18,481 nt of DNA from Pseudomonadota bacterium (GTDB lineage: Bacteria > Pseudomonadota > Gammaproteobacteria > Burkholderiales > Ferrovaceae): the NCBI GenBank assembly GCA_021804705.1, contig JAJZHC010000009.1:1-18481 (forward strand), written 5' to 3'. The translations under genes were made by a program, and so were the position numbers. A model generated the notes under the pieces. The model did not search any database. It was not told where the DNA came from and was given only the letters and a program-made list of their open reading frames with translations. Positions 6,400 through 13,290 of this stretch are shown here, one piece after another; the stretch's first letter is position 1, and the number at the start of each line of letters is the position of its first letter.

Positions 6400-7671
6400 T
6401 TATTTGAGCCAGGAGATCAGCGCTTCGTACTTTTGGTCTCCGATCTCTTCGGGCAGGTTTGGAAAAATCCGGTGAAGCTCTGTACTGATGCCCCGACGAT
6501 GCCAGTCGGCCTCTTTCAATACTGCCGTCGCTTCAGAATGCAATGCAGGCTCTTCCAAAAGCATGGATTGCGCCGCCCCAATATTGGCCGGATCCAGTCC
6601 CGCGCGATTGAGATAGATCTCGAGCAGGCGCACGCGCCGGTCAAGCAGTGTCAGAAGTGATTCAGATCGACCCTCAAGCTGCGGGCGGATTTCTCCACGC
6701 CAACTATCCAAAAACCGGGTAATGCCGCCCAACAGCACTTCAGCGTTTTGGGACGGGATATCATCGCCGCCACCATCCTTGCGGCTTTTGGATATCAGGT
6801 TTGCCATTTCAAGACCTATGGTATTGATACCCTGGTCAAATTTGTGTGCAACCAGGCGAAGAATCACGCCCAGACCTTCTGGATTGGCACAACGCCCATT
6901 CGCATCGAACTGGCTTACAAACGTATCGATGATCGCCATCGCAGGGGAAAGCGAATGCAGTTCATCAGCGAGCAGTCCGGCCGGATAGCCGCTGCCATCA
7001 GCACGTTCATGATGTTCGAGCACCAAACGGGCCGTTCCGTTCTTGTAGTCTGGAATGGAGGCTAACATGAGATAGCCGGTGACTGGATGCGTAAAAATAT
7101 GTCGCCATTGCTCGGGATTCAAGGAGCCTTCCTGATCCAAAATTGCAGGATCGATATGGAGTTCTCCAATATCGTGGAAAATGGCAGCGCTCACCAGCAT
7201 TTCCAGCTCACTGTCATCCAGTCCAAGCCGGGCGCCAAAATGGAGTGCCAGGGCAGCAGAAATACAGGCGCTCGTGTAGAGCCAGGGTATTCGATCTTTC
7301 AGAATGGTCAGCTTGGTTGCAATGGTGGGATGAATGAATAGGCGCCCGGGGATTTGGTACAGGGCAGTCCTTTCACTGCCAAGCGATTGCAAGTCGGACG
7401 AGCGGGCAACGAGATTGATGACGTCGCTCCGAATGCTGAATGCCGTCAATACCCCATCCACCAAAATGGACGCTTCCAGGGGCCTCAACAATTTGTGCGC
7501 CACCAGCCGGTCGAACACCCCCCGATTAATCGGGGCCCCTTTGGCAAGGAGCTTGATCCCGTTTTGGGAAAAAATATGTTCACTTGCTGAAACGCTTCTT
7601 GACTCTCCGGTCTCCGTCACATGGTGAATGAAGTACCTGTCATCTTTTTGGGGTGTCTGGAACGGTTTCAT
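6400..7671 (-). CDS. HD-GYP-like domain protein, putative c-di-GMP phosphodiesterase or sensor
   Basis: Likely signalling phosphohydrolase. The 423-residue product has an unassigned N-terminal part (1-about 125), then an HD-GYP-like domain: FHDIGELHID (HD at 166-167), THPVTGY (His195), HHERADGSGYP (220-230, with the GYP triplet at 228-230), and an Asp in AIIDTF (249). In active HD-GYP enzymes a further His upstream of the HD pair is a metal ligand; the corresponding stretch here (YTSACISAALAL) has none, so activity is doubtful. Start: ATG at 7671, which overlaps the stop of the EAL-HDOD gene as ATGA (7668-7671); a GGAGG lies just 3 bases upstream. An in-frame ATG at 7701 would add 10 residues and is the alternative. 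The overlap implies coupled translation and a shared task with the EAL-HDOD protein. Confidence 0.85.
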   Translation of the reverse strand: MKPFQTPQKDDRYFIHHVTETGESRSVSASEHIFSQNGIKLLAKGAPINRGVFDRLVAHKLLRPLEASILVDGVLTAFSIRSDVINLVARSSDLQSLGSERTALYQIPGRLFIHPTIATKLTILKDRIPWLYTSACISAALALHFGARLGLDDSELEMLVSAAIFHDIGELHIDPAILDQEGSLNPEQWRHIFTHPVTGYLMLASIPDYKNGTARLVLEHHERADGSGYPAGLLADELHSLSPAMAIIDTFVSQFDANGRCANPEGLGVILRLVAHKFDQGINTIGLEMANLISKSRKDGGGDDIPSQNAEVLLGGITRFLDSWRGEIRPQLEGRSESLLTLLDRRVRLLEIYLNRAGLDPANIGAAQSMLLEEPALHSEATAVLKEADWHRRGISTELHRIFPNLPEEIGDQKYEALISWLK

Positions 7672-8936
7672 GCGCCTCCAAATCCAATGGAGTCCACCCA
7701 TTCCACGGCTTCAATCTGCAGTTGCAGCATGGCCGATTCGCTCAGCGCCGCAGGACGCAGGGCTGCCACGGCAGCAAAATTGCCCAACTCCAGTGCAATG
7801 ACGAGGCGCAGCAGCAAGCCAAGTTCACCGCTTTGAGTCAAAAGCGTTTCGCGCATGTCGTTGGCGATTCTGATTTCATCAAGCAGCTCCACCATGGGCA
7901 TTTCGAAAAGCACATCAAGAAGTGACAGCATGCCCGCCATAAAAGCCTGATTCTGCTGCTCCCTCGAAGCGCCGAGATGATTGCAGATCAACTCCAACAG
8001 CTTTGCGCGTCCTGCGGCAAGCACCATCAGCGGACTGGGCGTCGAATCGGCCCCATGCTGGGCAAACATCAGAATTTGCAACCAGCGCTGCAGCGGCTCC
8101 CGGCCAAGCGCGAAGATGGCCTGTTGCAGAGAGGAAATCTGGAGCAGTCGCCCGTTGGCACTCGAATTGACCAGCCGCAACAGCTTGAAGGATAGCTCGG
8201 GGGCTTTGTGAAGCGTTTGCTCGATTTCGGCCGTGTCTGCACCAGTCGTCAACTGCTGTAACAAGCGCAACAGGATTTGTTTGCTGGGGTCGGCGCGACG
8301 GCCGCTCACAATCACGGGGCGGGCGTAGAAATAACCCTGAAAGAGATCGAAGCCGAGTTGTTTGCAATGCTGGGCCTCTTCCTGGCAATCGACTTTTTCG
8401 GCAAGCAGTATCGGAGCGAGTTTTCGTAACTTGCGAACGGTTTCTGGCAGCGCATGCGCATCGATGGCTTTCAGGTCTAACTTGATGATGTCGACCATTC
8501 CAGCCAGTTGCGTATAGCTGCTACTGTATTCCGTGACATCATCGAGGGCGAGCTGATACCCCAGCGCTTTCAGCTCTCGACAGCGCGTTGCGATTTCTGG
8601 TGTGATCTCGATCGTCTCGAGCAACTCGATCACGATCTGATTGGGAGGCAGCGCTTCCACGACATCAGAAAGCAGTAGGGCCGCATTGAAATTGATGAAA
8701 CCCCGATGCTGGCCCAGCATAGACTGGGCACCCAATTCGGTAAAGCAACGGGTGATGACCGAAGCTGATGCGATGAGATCATCAAGGACCTCGGCACGTT
8801 CGGTTGCCCCATTCCTGAAAAGCAACTCATAGGCGACGATGCGCTGTGCACGGTCGAGAATGGGTTGCCGGCCAACGAAAAAAAGGCTTTCCTGAGGCGC
8901 TACCGCCTGTTCTTCATTCAAGATCCGTTGCGTCAT
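7668..8936 (-). CDS. EAL-HDOD signalling protein (YuxH family)
   Basis: Two-domain regulator: an N-terminal EAL-type c-di-GMP phosphodiesterase-like domain and a C-terminal HDOD domain. From the ATG at 8936 (422 residues) the EAL part runs about 18-210. The signature EAL is replaced by YELLF (Glu37); other family points are INFN (81-84), VIELLE (102-107), LDDV (131-134), KLD (152-154), AEKVD (179-183) and FQGYFYARP (199-207). HDOD follows from about 215 to 400. Family members with this architecture often act in signalling without phosphodiesterase activity, so enzymatic function is uncertain. The frame continues to ATG 9005 and TTG 9017, but the extra residues have no family match and include the tRNA-proximal spacer; 8936 places the domain about 18 residues from the start, although it lacks a clear ribosome site. 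The downstream HD-GYP gene overlaps by 4 bp. Confidence 0.87.
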   Translation of the reverse strand: MTQRILNEEQAVAPQESLFFVGRQPILDRAQRIVAYELLFRNGATERAEVLDDLIASASVITRCFTELGAQSMLGQHRGFINFNAALLLSDVVEALPPNQIVIELLETIEITPEIATRCRELKALGYQLALDDVTEYSSSYTQLAGMVDIIKLDLKAIDAHALPETVRKLRKLAPILLAEKVDCQEEAQHCKQLGFDLFQGYFYARPVIVSGRRADPSKQILLRLLQQLTTGADTAEIEQTLHKAPELSFKLLRLVNSSANGRLLQISSLQQAIFALGREPLQRWLQILMFAQHGADSTPSPLMVLAAGRAKLLELICNHLGASREQQNQAFMAGMLSLLDVLFEMPMVELLDEIRIANDMRETLLTQSGELGLLLRLVIALELGNFAAVAALRPAALSESAMLQLQIEAVEWVDSIGFGGA

Positions 8937-9026
8937 GTGTTGTTTAGCAGTTGGCCAAAACCCGGTTGGGATATGCCAAAAAAGGGGGCAAGTGCCCGGA
9001 TTCATGTCGGGCGTCAAGTACTTGCG

Positions 9027-9064
9027 ATGCCTCCGGAATTAACTGTAAACCATGTCTCCGGAAT
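9027..9064. repeat. Direct repeat ATGYCTCCGGAAT, 25-bp period, next to tRNA-Arg
   Basis: ATGCCTCCGGAAT (9027-9039) and ATGTCTCCGGAAT (9052-9064) differ at one base, each holding the palindrome TCCGGA, and lie 25 bp apart. They sit between the 3' end of the tRNA (9082) and the EAL-HDOD gene. Repeated short motifs of this sort resemble the terminal repeat arrays of some insertion sequences (IS21-like from memory), and could be a remnant end; a regulatory site is the alternative. No transposase is present. Confidence 0.4.
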
Positions 9065-9081
9065 GCACCACTCTGATGTGA

Positions 9082-9158
9082 TGGCGCGCCCGACAGGAAT
9101 CGAACCTGTGACCTTTGGCTTCGGAAACCAACACTCTATCCAACTGAGCTACGGGCGC
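9082..9158 (-). tRNA. tRNA-Arg (anticodon CCG)
   Basis: Read on the minus strand, a full 77-nt cloverleaf: acceptor arms GCGCCCG (9158-9152) and CGGGCGC (9092-9086), D-arm with AGCTCAGTTGGATAGAG, anticodon arm TTGGT-TTCCGAA-GCCAA whose loop carries CCG, and T-arm ACAGG-TTCGAAT-CCTGT. Discriminator G is followed by an encoded CCA (9084-9082). Decodes CGG arginine codons. It is transcribed divergently from the cytochrome gene. Confidence 0.97.
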
Positions 9159-9210
9159 GTGCGGGAGTGAAACTCTAACAAAATTGAGGGGTTGCGTCCA
9201 CCTCACCCCG

Positions 9211-9239
9211 TGGTTCGAGCCGGGATCACGGAGTATAAT
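9211..9239 (+). promoter_or_regulatory. Probable sigma-70 promoter of the cytochrome c5-apaH unit
   Basis: A perfect -10 TATAAT at 9234-9239, with TGGTTC at 9211-9216 as a poor -35 at 17-bp spacing. Expected transcription start about 9246, giving a leader of roughly 33 nt to the ATG at 9279. The weak -35 suggests an activator or modest strength. Confidence 0.55.
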
Positions 9240-9278
9240 TGCCCATTCAAACTTACAATACCTGCAAGGATGCAGTTC

Positions 9279-9848
9279 ATGGCAAACACCAACGCCGGTT
9301 CAAAATTCTCCATAGCCAGGTGGTTATTGATCTTGGCTCTCGTCGTTGTTGCCATCGTGTTGATTCAGAACACGCTGGCGCATCGTAAAAGCGCCAGCGT
9401 CGTGCCTCAGGACGCAGCGACCACCAAGGCGATTGAAGACCGCATCAGGCCACTGGGTGAAGTATCCATCGCGGCGCCCACGCATGCCGCAGCGCCCGTT
9501 GCCGCGGTGGCCACCCCCTCCGAAACACCTGCGGCAACTACAGCCGCTCCTGCCACGACTACCGTAGCCGCTGCCGAACCTGCTCATGCCCAGACTGGCA
9601 CAGTGAGCAAGGTGGGCGAAAAAACCTTCAATACCATTTGCACCGGGTGTCACAGTACCGGTGCGCTCGGCGCGCCCAAGCTGGGTGACAAGGCAGCCTG
9701 GGCGCCACGTATCGCCCAGGGCATGGAGGTGCTCTACAACAGTGCGCTCAAGGGCAAGAACAGCATGCCTGCCAAGGGCGGGAATCCCTCCCTTTCAGAT
9801 GCTGATGTCAAGGCAACGGTGGACTATATCGTCGCTGCGTCCAGATAA
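9279..9848 (+). CDS. Membrane-anchored monoheme cytochrome c5 family protein
   Basis: Class I c-type cytochrome that would carry electrons in the periplasm. The start ATG at 9279 is chosen because AAGGA (9266-9270) lies 8 bases upstream; the longer frame to 9192 would run through the promoter. The 189-residue product has a basic N-terminus and one hydrophobic helix at about 14-33 (uncleaved anchor or signal peptide), a low-complexity Ala/Pro/Thr linker at about 60-108, then a heme domain. The heme-binding motif is CTGCH at 121-125 and the likely axial Met is Met163 in NSMPAKGG, as in the c5 family. ApaH begins 24 bp downstream on the same strand, so both are probably on one transcript. The partner oxidase or reductase is not in this window. 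Confidence 0.92.
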   Translation: MANTNAGSKFSIARWLLILALVVVAIVLIQNTLAHRKSASVVPQDAATTKAIEDRIRPLGEVSIAAPTHAAAPVAAVATPSETPAATTAAPATTTVAAAEPAHAQTGTVSKVGEKTFNTICTGCHSTGALGAPKLGDKAAWAPRIAQGMEVLYNSALKGKNSMPAKGGNPSLSDADVKATVDYIVAASR

Positions 9849-9872
9849 ACGCCGCGCAGGAAGGAGAGGCCC

Positions 9873-10721
9873 ATGAGCACTTATGCCATTGGCGATCTCC
9901 AGGGTTGCTTCTCATCGCTTGAGGCACTGCTGGTCAAATTGCCGCTGGATTGGGCCCATGACCGGTTGTGGTTCGTGGGCGATCTCGTCAATCGCGGACC
10001 GCAATCCCTCGAAACCCTGAGATTCGTAAAAAGCCTCGGTTCAAGGGCACTGACGGTGCTGGGCAATCATGACCTGCATCTGCTTTGCGTGGCCGAGGGC
10101 TTTGCCCGGCACCATGAAGGCGATACGCTGCAACCAATCCTGGCGGCTGACGATGGCGACGCCCTCCTCCACTGGTTGCGCCACCGTCCCCTGATGCATC
10201 GTGAAGGGGGGTTTGCCCTGGTTCACGCTGGCCTGCTGCCGCAATGGACGGTCTCCCAGGCCTGTTCTCTGGCGCTGGAAGTGGAAGCGGCGCTGCAACG
10301 GCCCGATTACCGCGAATTTCTCAAGGTCATGTATGGCAACAGGCCGCACCAGTGGTCAGATGCGTTGACAGGAATGGACCGGTTGCGCGTTATCACCAAC
10401 GCCATGACCCGTCTTCGTTTATGTACCGCCGATGGGGTCATGGAGTTTTCCCACAAGGCAGAGCCCAAAGACCTGCCCCAGGGATTCATGCCCTGGTACG
10501 ACGTTCCAGGGCGCCAGTCCAGTAACGATAAAATCATTTTCGGCCATTGGTCGGCCCTGGGGCTTCATCTGGGTTCCAATGTGCTGGCTCTGGATACGGG
10601 ATGTCTTTGGGGCGGGCAGCTTACTGCGGTGCGGCTGGAAGATCAGGCGCTATTCCAGGTGCCTTGTGAACGGCGTTCGCATCATGCTGGCCATGCTCGC
10701 TCAGCAACAGATCCAGCGTGA
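9873..10721 (+). CDS. apaH: Symmetrical bis(5'-nucleosyl)-tetraphosphatase ApaH
   Basis: Cytoplasmic metallophosphoesterase that splits diadenosine tetraphosphate (and related capped dinucleotides) symmetrically to two ADP; in E. coli it also removes Np4 caps from RNA. The PPP-family metal motifs are intact: GDLQG (7-11), GDLVNRGP (36-43), GNHD (64-67) and a later VHAGL, plus FGHWSALG and the terminal LDTGCLWGGQLTA block. At 282 residues it has the normal length (E. coli about 280). A strong AGGAG (9862-9866) lies 6 bases before the ATG. In E. coli apaH follows apaG and ksgA; here it follows a cytochrome c5 instead. The last 33 codons overlap the convergent plsC-like gene by 101 bp, including the conserved C-terminal LTAVRLED segment. 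Confidence 0.95.
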   Translation: MSTYAIGDLQGCFSSLEALLVKLPLDWAHDRLWFVGDLVNRGPQSLETLRFVKSLGSRALTVLGNHDLHLLCVAEGFARHHEGDTLQPILAADDGDALLHWLRHRPLMHREGGFALVHAGLLPQWTVSQACSLALEVEAALQRPDYREFLKVMYGNRPHQWSDALTGMDRLRVITNAMTRLRLCTADGVMEFSHKAEPKDLPQGFMPWYDVPGRQSSNDKIIFGHWSALGLHLGSNVLALDTGCLWGGQLTAVRLEDQALFQVPCERRSHHAGHARSATDPA

Positions 10722-11436
10722 TGCGCTCCAGTCGCTGTGCCAGCTCGCGCCGATGCATCTGCGCGGGTTGAACCAATGCGCCCACGCGAATGTGTATTTG
10801 TGACGGAGGGGCCGTCAATACCTTGATCAGCGAGTGCGCGAAAGTCATCTCGCCCACAAAAGGGAGATGGGTATTGGCCCTGCCATCATGCAATCGATAT
10901 TGCAGTGCCACGGGCAGGATCGGGGTCTGGCGGCTGACTGCAGCCTGAAGCATGGCGCTGCGAAAGGGCAGAACCGAATGCCCCTCGGAAGTCGTGGACT
11001 CTGGAAATAGCCCCAGACTGTCGCCCAGACCCAGCACCCTTTCCATTTCTTCACCAATTGCGGCCGTTTGCTTGCGCGAAGCGCGTACCAAAAACAGGGT
11101 GCCGGTTTTGGCAGCCAGCCAGCCGAAAACAGGCCATTGACGGACTTCAGCCTTGGACACGAATCGCACCGGGCGCACCGAATGAATGGCAAAAATGTCT
11201 ACCCAGGAAATATGGTTGGAAGTGAGTACTACGGGCATCTGTCCGGGCTGGGGCAATGCGCCATGGACCTGGACGGTTAGCCGCAGCTTGCGCAGCAAAC
11301 CGATGGACCAGTTCTGGATCAGACGATCACGGTGTCTTGAACTCACCCACGGCAAAACAATCGCGCTGGTGACGACCCCGCGAAAGATGTGCCAGTTGAT
11401 CAGGGTGATTCTATAGGAAAGCGCTAGCAGTCTCAT
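10621..11436 (-). CDS. 1-acyl-sn-glycerol-3-phosphate acyltransferase (PlsC family)
   Basis: Membrane-bound acyltransferase predicted to acylate lysophosphatidate to phosphatidate in phospholipid synthesis. The 271-residue product has an N-terminal hydrophobic segment (about 10-30), motif I NHISWVD with His75 and Asp80, and motif III FPESTTSEG (144-152), where family members more often show FPEGTRS; the Glu is kept and the following residue is Ser instead of Gly. A proline-containing block (TPILPVALQY) is motif IV. Its ATG overlaps the pfkB stop as ATGA (11433-11436), so translation is probably coupled; it is the last gene of the operon. Other lysophospholipid acyltransferases share these motifs, so the true acceptor (LPA or ornithine lipid, for example) is an inference. 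It overlaps apaH by 101 bp. Confidence 0.88.
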   Translation of the reverse strand: MRLLALSYRITLINWHIFRGVVTSAIVLPWVSSRHRDRLIQNWSIGLLRKLRLTVQVHGALPQPGQMPVVLTSNHISWVDIFAIHSVRPVRFVSKAEVRQWPVFGWLAAKTGTLFLVRASRKQTAAIGEEMERVLGLGDSLGLFPESTTSEGHSVLPFRSAMLQAAVSRQTPILPVALQYRLHDGRANTHLPFVGEMTFAHSLIKVLTAPPSQIHIRVGALVQPAQMHRRELAQRLERITLDLLLSEHGQHDANAVHKAPGIAPDLPAAPQ

Positions 11437-12371
11437 GAATCCAGGGGGATGCCAAACGCCTGTTCATAACGACTGGAAATCTCGGCGCGCGTCAGGCGGT
11501 GATTTTGCCCACCCCGATGGGCAATTTTGATGGCTCCCATCAGGGAGGCCAGCCGACCCGTCTGGGCCCAGGCCCAGCCTTTTGAAATGCCGTAAACCAG
11601 CCCTGCGCGATAGGCATCGCCACAACCCGTGGGGTCTGCAATCCTCTCGGGTCGCACCGCCGGAATGTGGATGACGCTGCCTTCAGCATGGATCATGGAC
11701 CCTTCGGCACCCCGGGTGACTATGGCTGCCTTGACGTGTTCGGCCAGTTGCTCAAAGGACAGGCCGGTTTTTTCCGTCATCAGTTGGGCTTCGTAATCAT
11801 TGACGGCAAAATAGGTGGCAAGCTCCAGAAACTCCAGAAGTTCAGGGCCGGAAAACATGGGCAGCCCCTGTCCGGGATCAAACAGAAAGGGAATGCCGGC
11901 TTCATGAAACTGCCGCGCATGCAGCAGCATCCCCTCTCGCCCATCCGGTGCAATGATGCCGAAGCGGGCCTCGCGCGCCTCTGAAACCTGATTGAGATGA
12001 GCAAAGCTCATGGCCCCCGGATGAAAGGCGGTGATCTGGTTGTCGTCCAGGTCTGTGGTGATGAAGGCTTGCGCCGTGAAGGCGTCCGCCACTTCGCGGA
12101 TGTAGGTTTGCGGGATTTCGAGGGCATCCAGACGTTGGCGGTAGTCTGCAAAATCATGCCCTACCGTGGACATGATCAGGGGCTCACCCTCCAGCAACTT
12201 GAGGTTGTAAGCGATATTTCCGGCAGTGCCGCCATATTCGCGGCGCATTTCAGGTACCAGAAATGCCACGCTCAGAATATGGATTTTTTCGGGCAGGATG
12301 TGGTTTTGAAATCGGTCCCCGAACACCATGATGGTGTCATAGGCCAGGGACCCGCAAATCAGGGTTTTCAT
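11433..12371 (-). CDS. PfkB-family carbohydrate/nucleoside kinase
   Basis: Ribokinase-fold kinase that phosphorylates a sugar or nucleoside with ATP. The family N-terminal signature appears as GGTAGNIAYN (47-56) and the C-terminal signature as DPTGCGDAYRAG (246-257) with catalytic base Asp252 and the anion hole. The 312-residue length is normal. Related proteins are annotated as adenosine or ribokinase-like kinases, but the substrate cannot be told from these motifs. Start: ATG at 12371 shares its A with the tpx stop (TGATG), pointing to coupled translation; a TTG one codon upstream is less likely. The stop overlaps plsC by 4 bp. This tpx-pfkB pairing is familiar from other betaproteobacteria. 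Confidence 0.88.
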   Translation of the reverse strand: MKTLICGSLAYDTIMVFGDRFQNHILPEKIHILSVAFLVPEMRREYGGTAGNIAYNLKLLEGEPLIMSTVGHDFADYRQRLDALEIPQTYIREVADAFTAQAFITTDLDDNQITAFHPGAMSFAHLNQVSEAREARFGIIAPDGREGMLLHARQFHEAGIPFLFDPGQGLPMFSGPELLEFLELATYFAVNDYEAQLMTEKTGLSFEQLAEHVKAAIVTRGAEGSMIHAEGSVIHIPAVRPERIADPTGCGDAYRAGLVYGISKGWAWAQTGRLASLMGAIKIAHRGGQNHRLTRAEISSRYEQAFGIPLDS

Positions 12372-12871
12372 CAACCCAGGGCAGCCAGGGCTGCATCGTA
12401 GTTGGGTTCCTGCTTGATTTCAGGGACCAGTTCAGCGTGCAGGACACGGTTGTTTTCATCCAGGACGACGACGGCACGCGCGGTCAGTCCTCGCAGCGGC
12501 CCATCGGTAATATCCACGCCGTAGCGCTCGTGAAAGGCGCGATCCCGGAACGTGGAGAGGGTGACCACGCGCTCCAGTCCCTCGGCACCACAAAACCGCG
12601 ACATGGCAAAGGGAAGGTCGGCTGCAATGACCAGGACCACGGTGTTGCCGAGGCTATTGGCCTTCTCGTTGAATTTGCGGGTGGAAGTGGCGCATGTCGG
12701 GGTGTCCAGACTGGGCACGATGTTGAGAATTTTGCGCTTGCCGGCATAGGACGCCAGCGTATTGTCGGCAAGGTCTTTGCCTGTGAGTGAAAAATCAGGA
12801 ACAACGGCGCCTTTCTGGGGAAAGTTTCCAGCAACGTTAACGGGTTTTCCTGCAAGTGTGACTGTAGACAT
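12371..12871 (-). CDS. tpx: Thiol peroxidase (Tpx, atypical 2-Cys peroxiredoxin)
   Basis: Reduces hydrogen peroxide and alkyl hydroperoxides using thioredoxin. All family points are present in 166 residues: the peroxidatic site PSLDTPTCATSTRKFNE with Cys60, and the resolving Cys94 in SRFCGAEGL, equal in placement to E. coli Cys61 and Cys95. The conserved Thr57 and Arg92 around the active site are also seen. The ATG at 12871 follows the gcvH stop with no gap and is served by AGGAG within the gcvH tail; the stop overlaps the kinase start by one base. It is probably cytoplasmic here, as no signal peptide is present. Confidence 0.96.
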   Translation of the reverse strand: MSTVTLAGKPVNVAGNFPQKGAVVPDFSLTGKDLADNTLASYAGKRKILNIVPSLDTPTCATSTRKFNEKANSLGNTVVLVIAADLPFAMSRFCGAEGLERVVTLSTFRDRAFHERYGVDITDGPLRGLTARAVVVLDENNRVLHAELVPEIKQEPNYDAALAALG

Positions 12872-13258
12872 TCAGCTCTCCTGGCTTATGAGTGTTTGAT
12901 ATTGCGCTGCGCTCAACAGGTGCTCATAGGCTTGCGCAGCAACGGGTTGTAATCTGAAAAACCAGCTTTCGTAAGGGGTGGTGTTGATGGTCTCCGTTGT
13001 GCCGGGCAGTGCCTCATTGACGGCAATGATCGTGCCAGCCACCGGCGCGTGAACATCGGAAGCTGATTTGACTGACTCGACCACGGCACAAGCCTCGTCG
13101 GCACCAACAGCTTTCCCCACGGGGGGTAACTCCACGAATACCACGTCACCCAGCTGGGACTGGGCAAAATCGGTAATCCCTACGGTGAGTGACCCATCGG
13201 GATCTTGCCGGGCCCATTGGTGGGTGGTGCTGTAACGACGATCATCAGGATCGGACAT
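12872..13258 (-). CDS. gcvH: Glycine cleavage system H protein-like lipoyl carrier
   Basis: Lipoyl-domain protein that carries the aminomethyl group between the P, T and L proteins of glycine cleavage. The 128-residue product has the family core LTVGITDFAQSQLGDVVFVELP, the lipoylation site ESVKSASD with Lys64, and a hairpin-mirror block NEALPG. The C-terminal PYESWFFRL is divergent from the usual PYGEGWL form. No gcvT or gcvP lies in this window. The gene sits where I recall a zinc-ribbon DUF3426 gene in many betaproteobacterial acc-tpx clusters. Its ATG is preceded by AAGAGGA; the stop touches the tpx start. A lipoate-binding protein of another pathway (for example sulfur-oxidising sHdr LbpA) cannot be excluded but no sHdr genes are nearby. 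Confidence 0.85.
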   Translation of the reverse strand: MSDPDDRRYSTTHQWARQDPDGSLTVGITDFAQSQLGDVVFVELPPVGKAVGADEACAVVESVKSASDVHAPVAGTIIAVNEALPGTTETINTTPYESWFFRLQPVAAQAYEHLLSAAQYQTLISQES

Positions 13259-13282
13259 GGCTCATCCTCTTCTTTCCAGTGC

Positions 13283-13288
13283 AGTATA
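13283..13288 (-). promoter_or_regulatory. Possible internal -10 upstream of gcvH
   Basis: TATACT on the minus strand within the only sizeable gap (32 bp) of the operon, 25 bases before the gcvH ATG. No good -35 was found at 17 bp (CTTTCG), so this would be a weak or activator-dependent promoter for gcvH-tpx-pfkB-plsC. Confidence 0.25.
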
Positions 13289-13290
13289 AC

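Noticed and set aside
8985..9000. Sigma-54 promoter-like GGGCAC..TTGC upstream of the EAL-HDOD gene
   Set aside because: The -24 and -12 elements would be adjacent without the needed 4-5 bp between them; it is explained by a short GGGCA/TGCCC inverted repeat.
8937..9017. Upstream starts (ATG 9005, TTG 9017) for the EAL-HDOD protein
   Set aside because: The added 24-28 residues have no family similarity and run toward the tRNA-side repeat; ATG 8936 gives the normal distance to the domain, though no clear ribosome site supports any of them.
8865..9170. Plus-strand frame over the tRNA and the EAL-HDOD start
   Set aside because: It reads antisense through the tRNA gene; the product (including TGIEPVTFGFGNQHS) is the familiar false translation of a tRNA complement.
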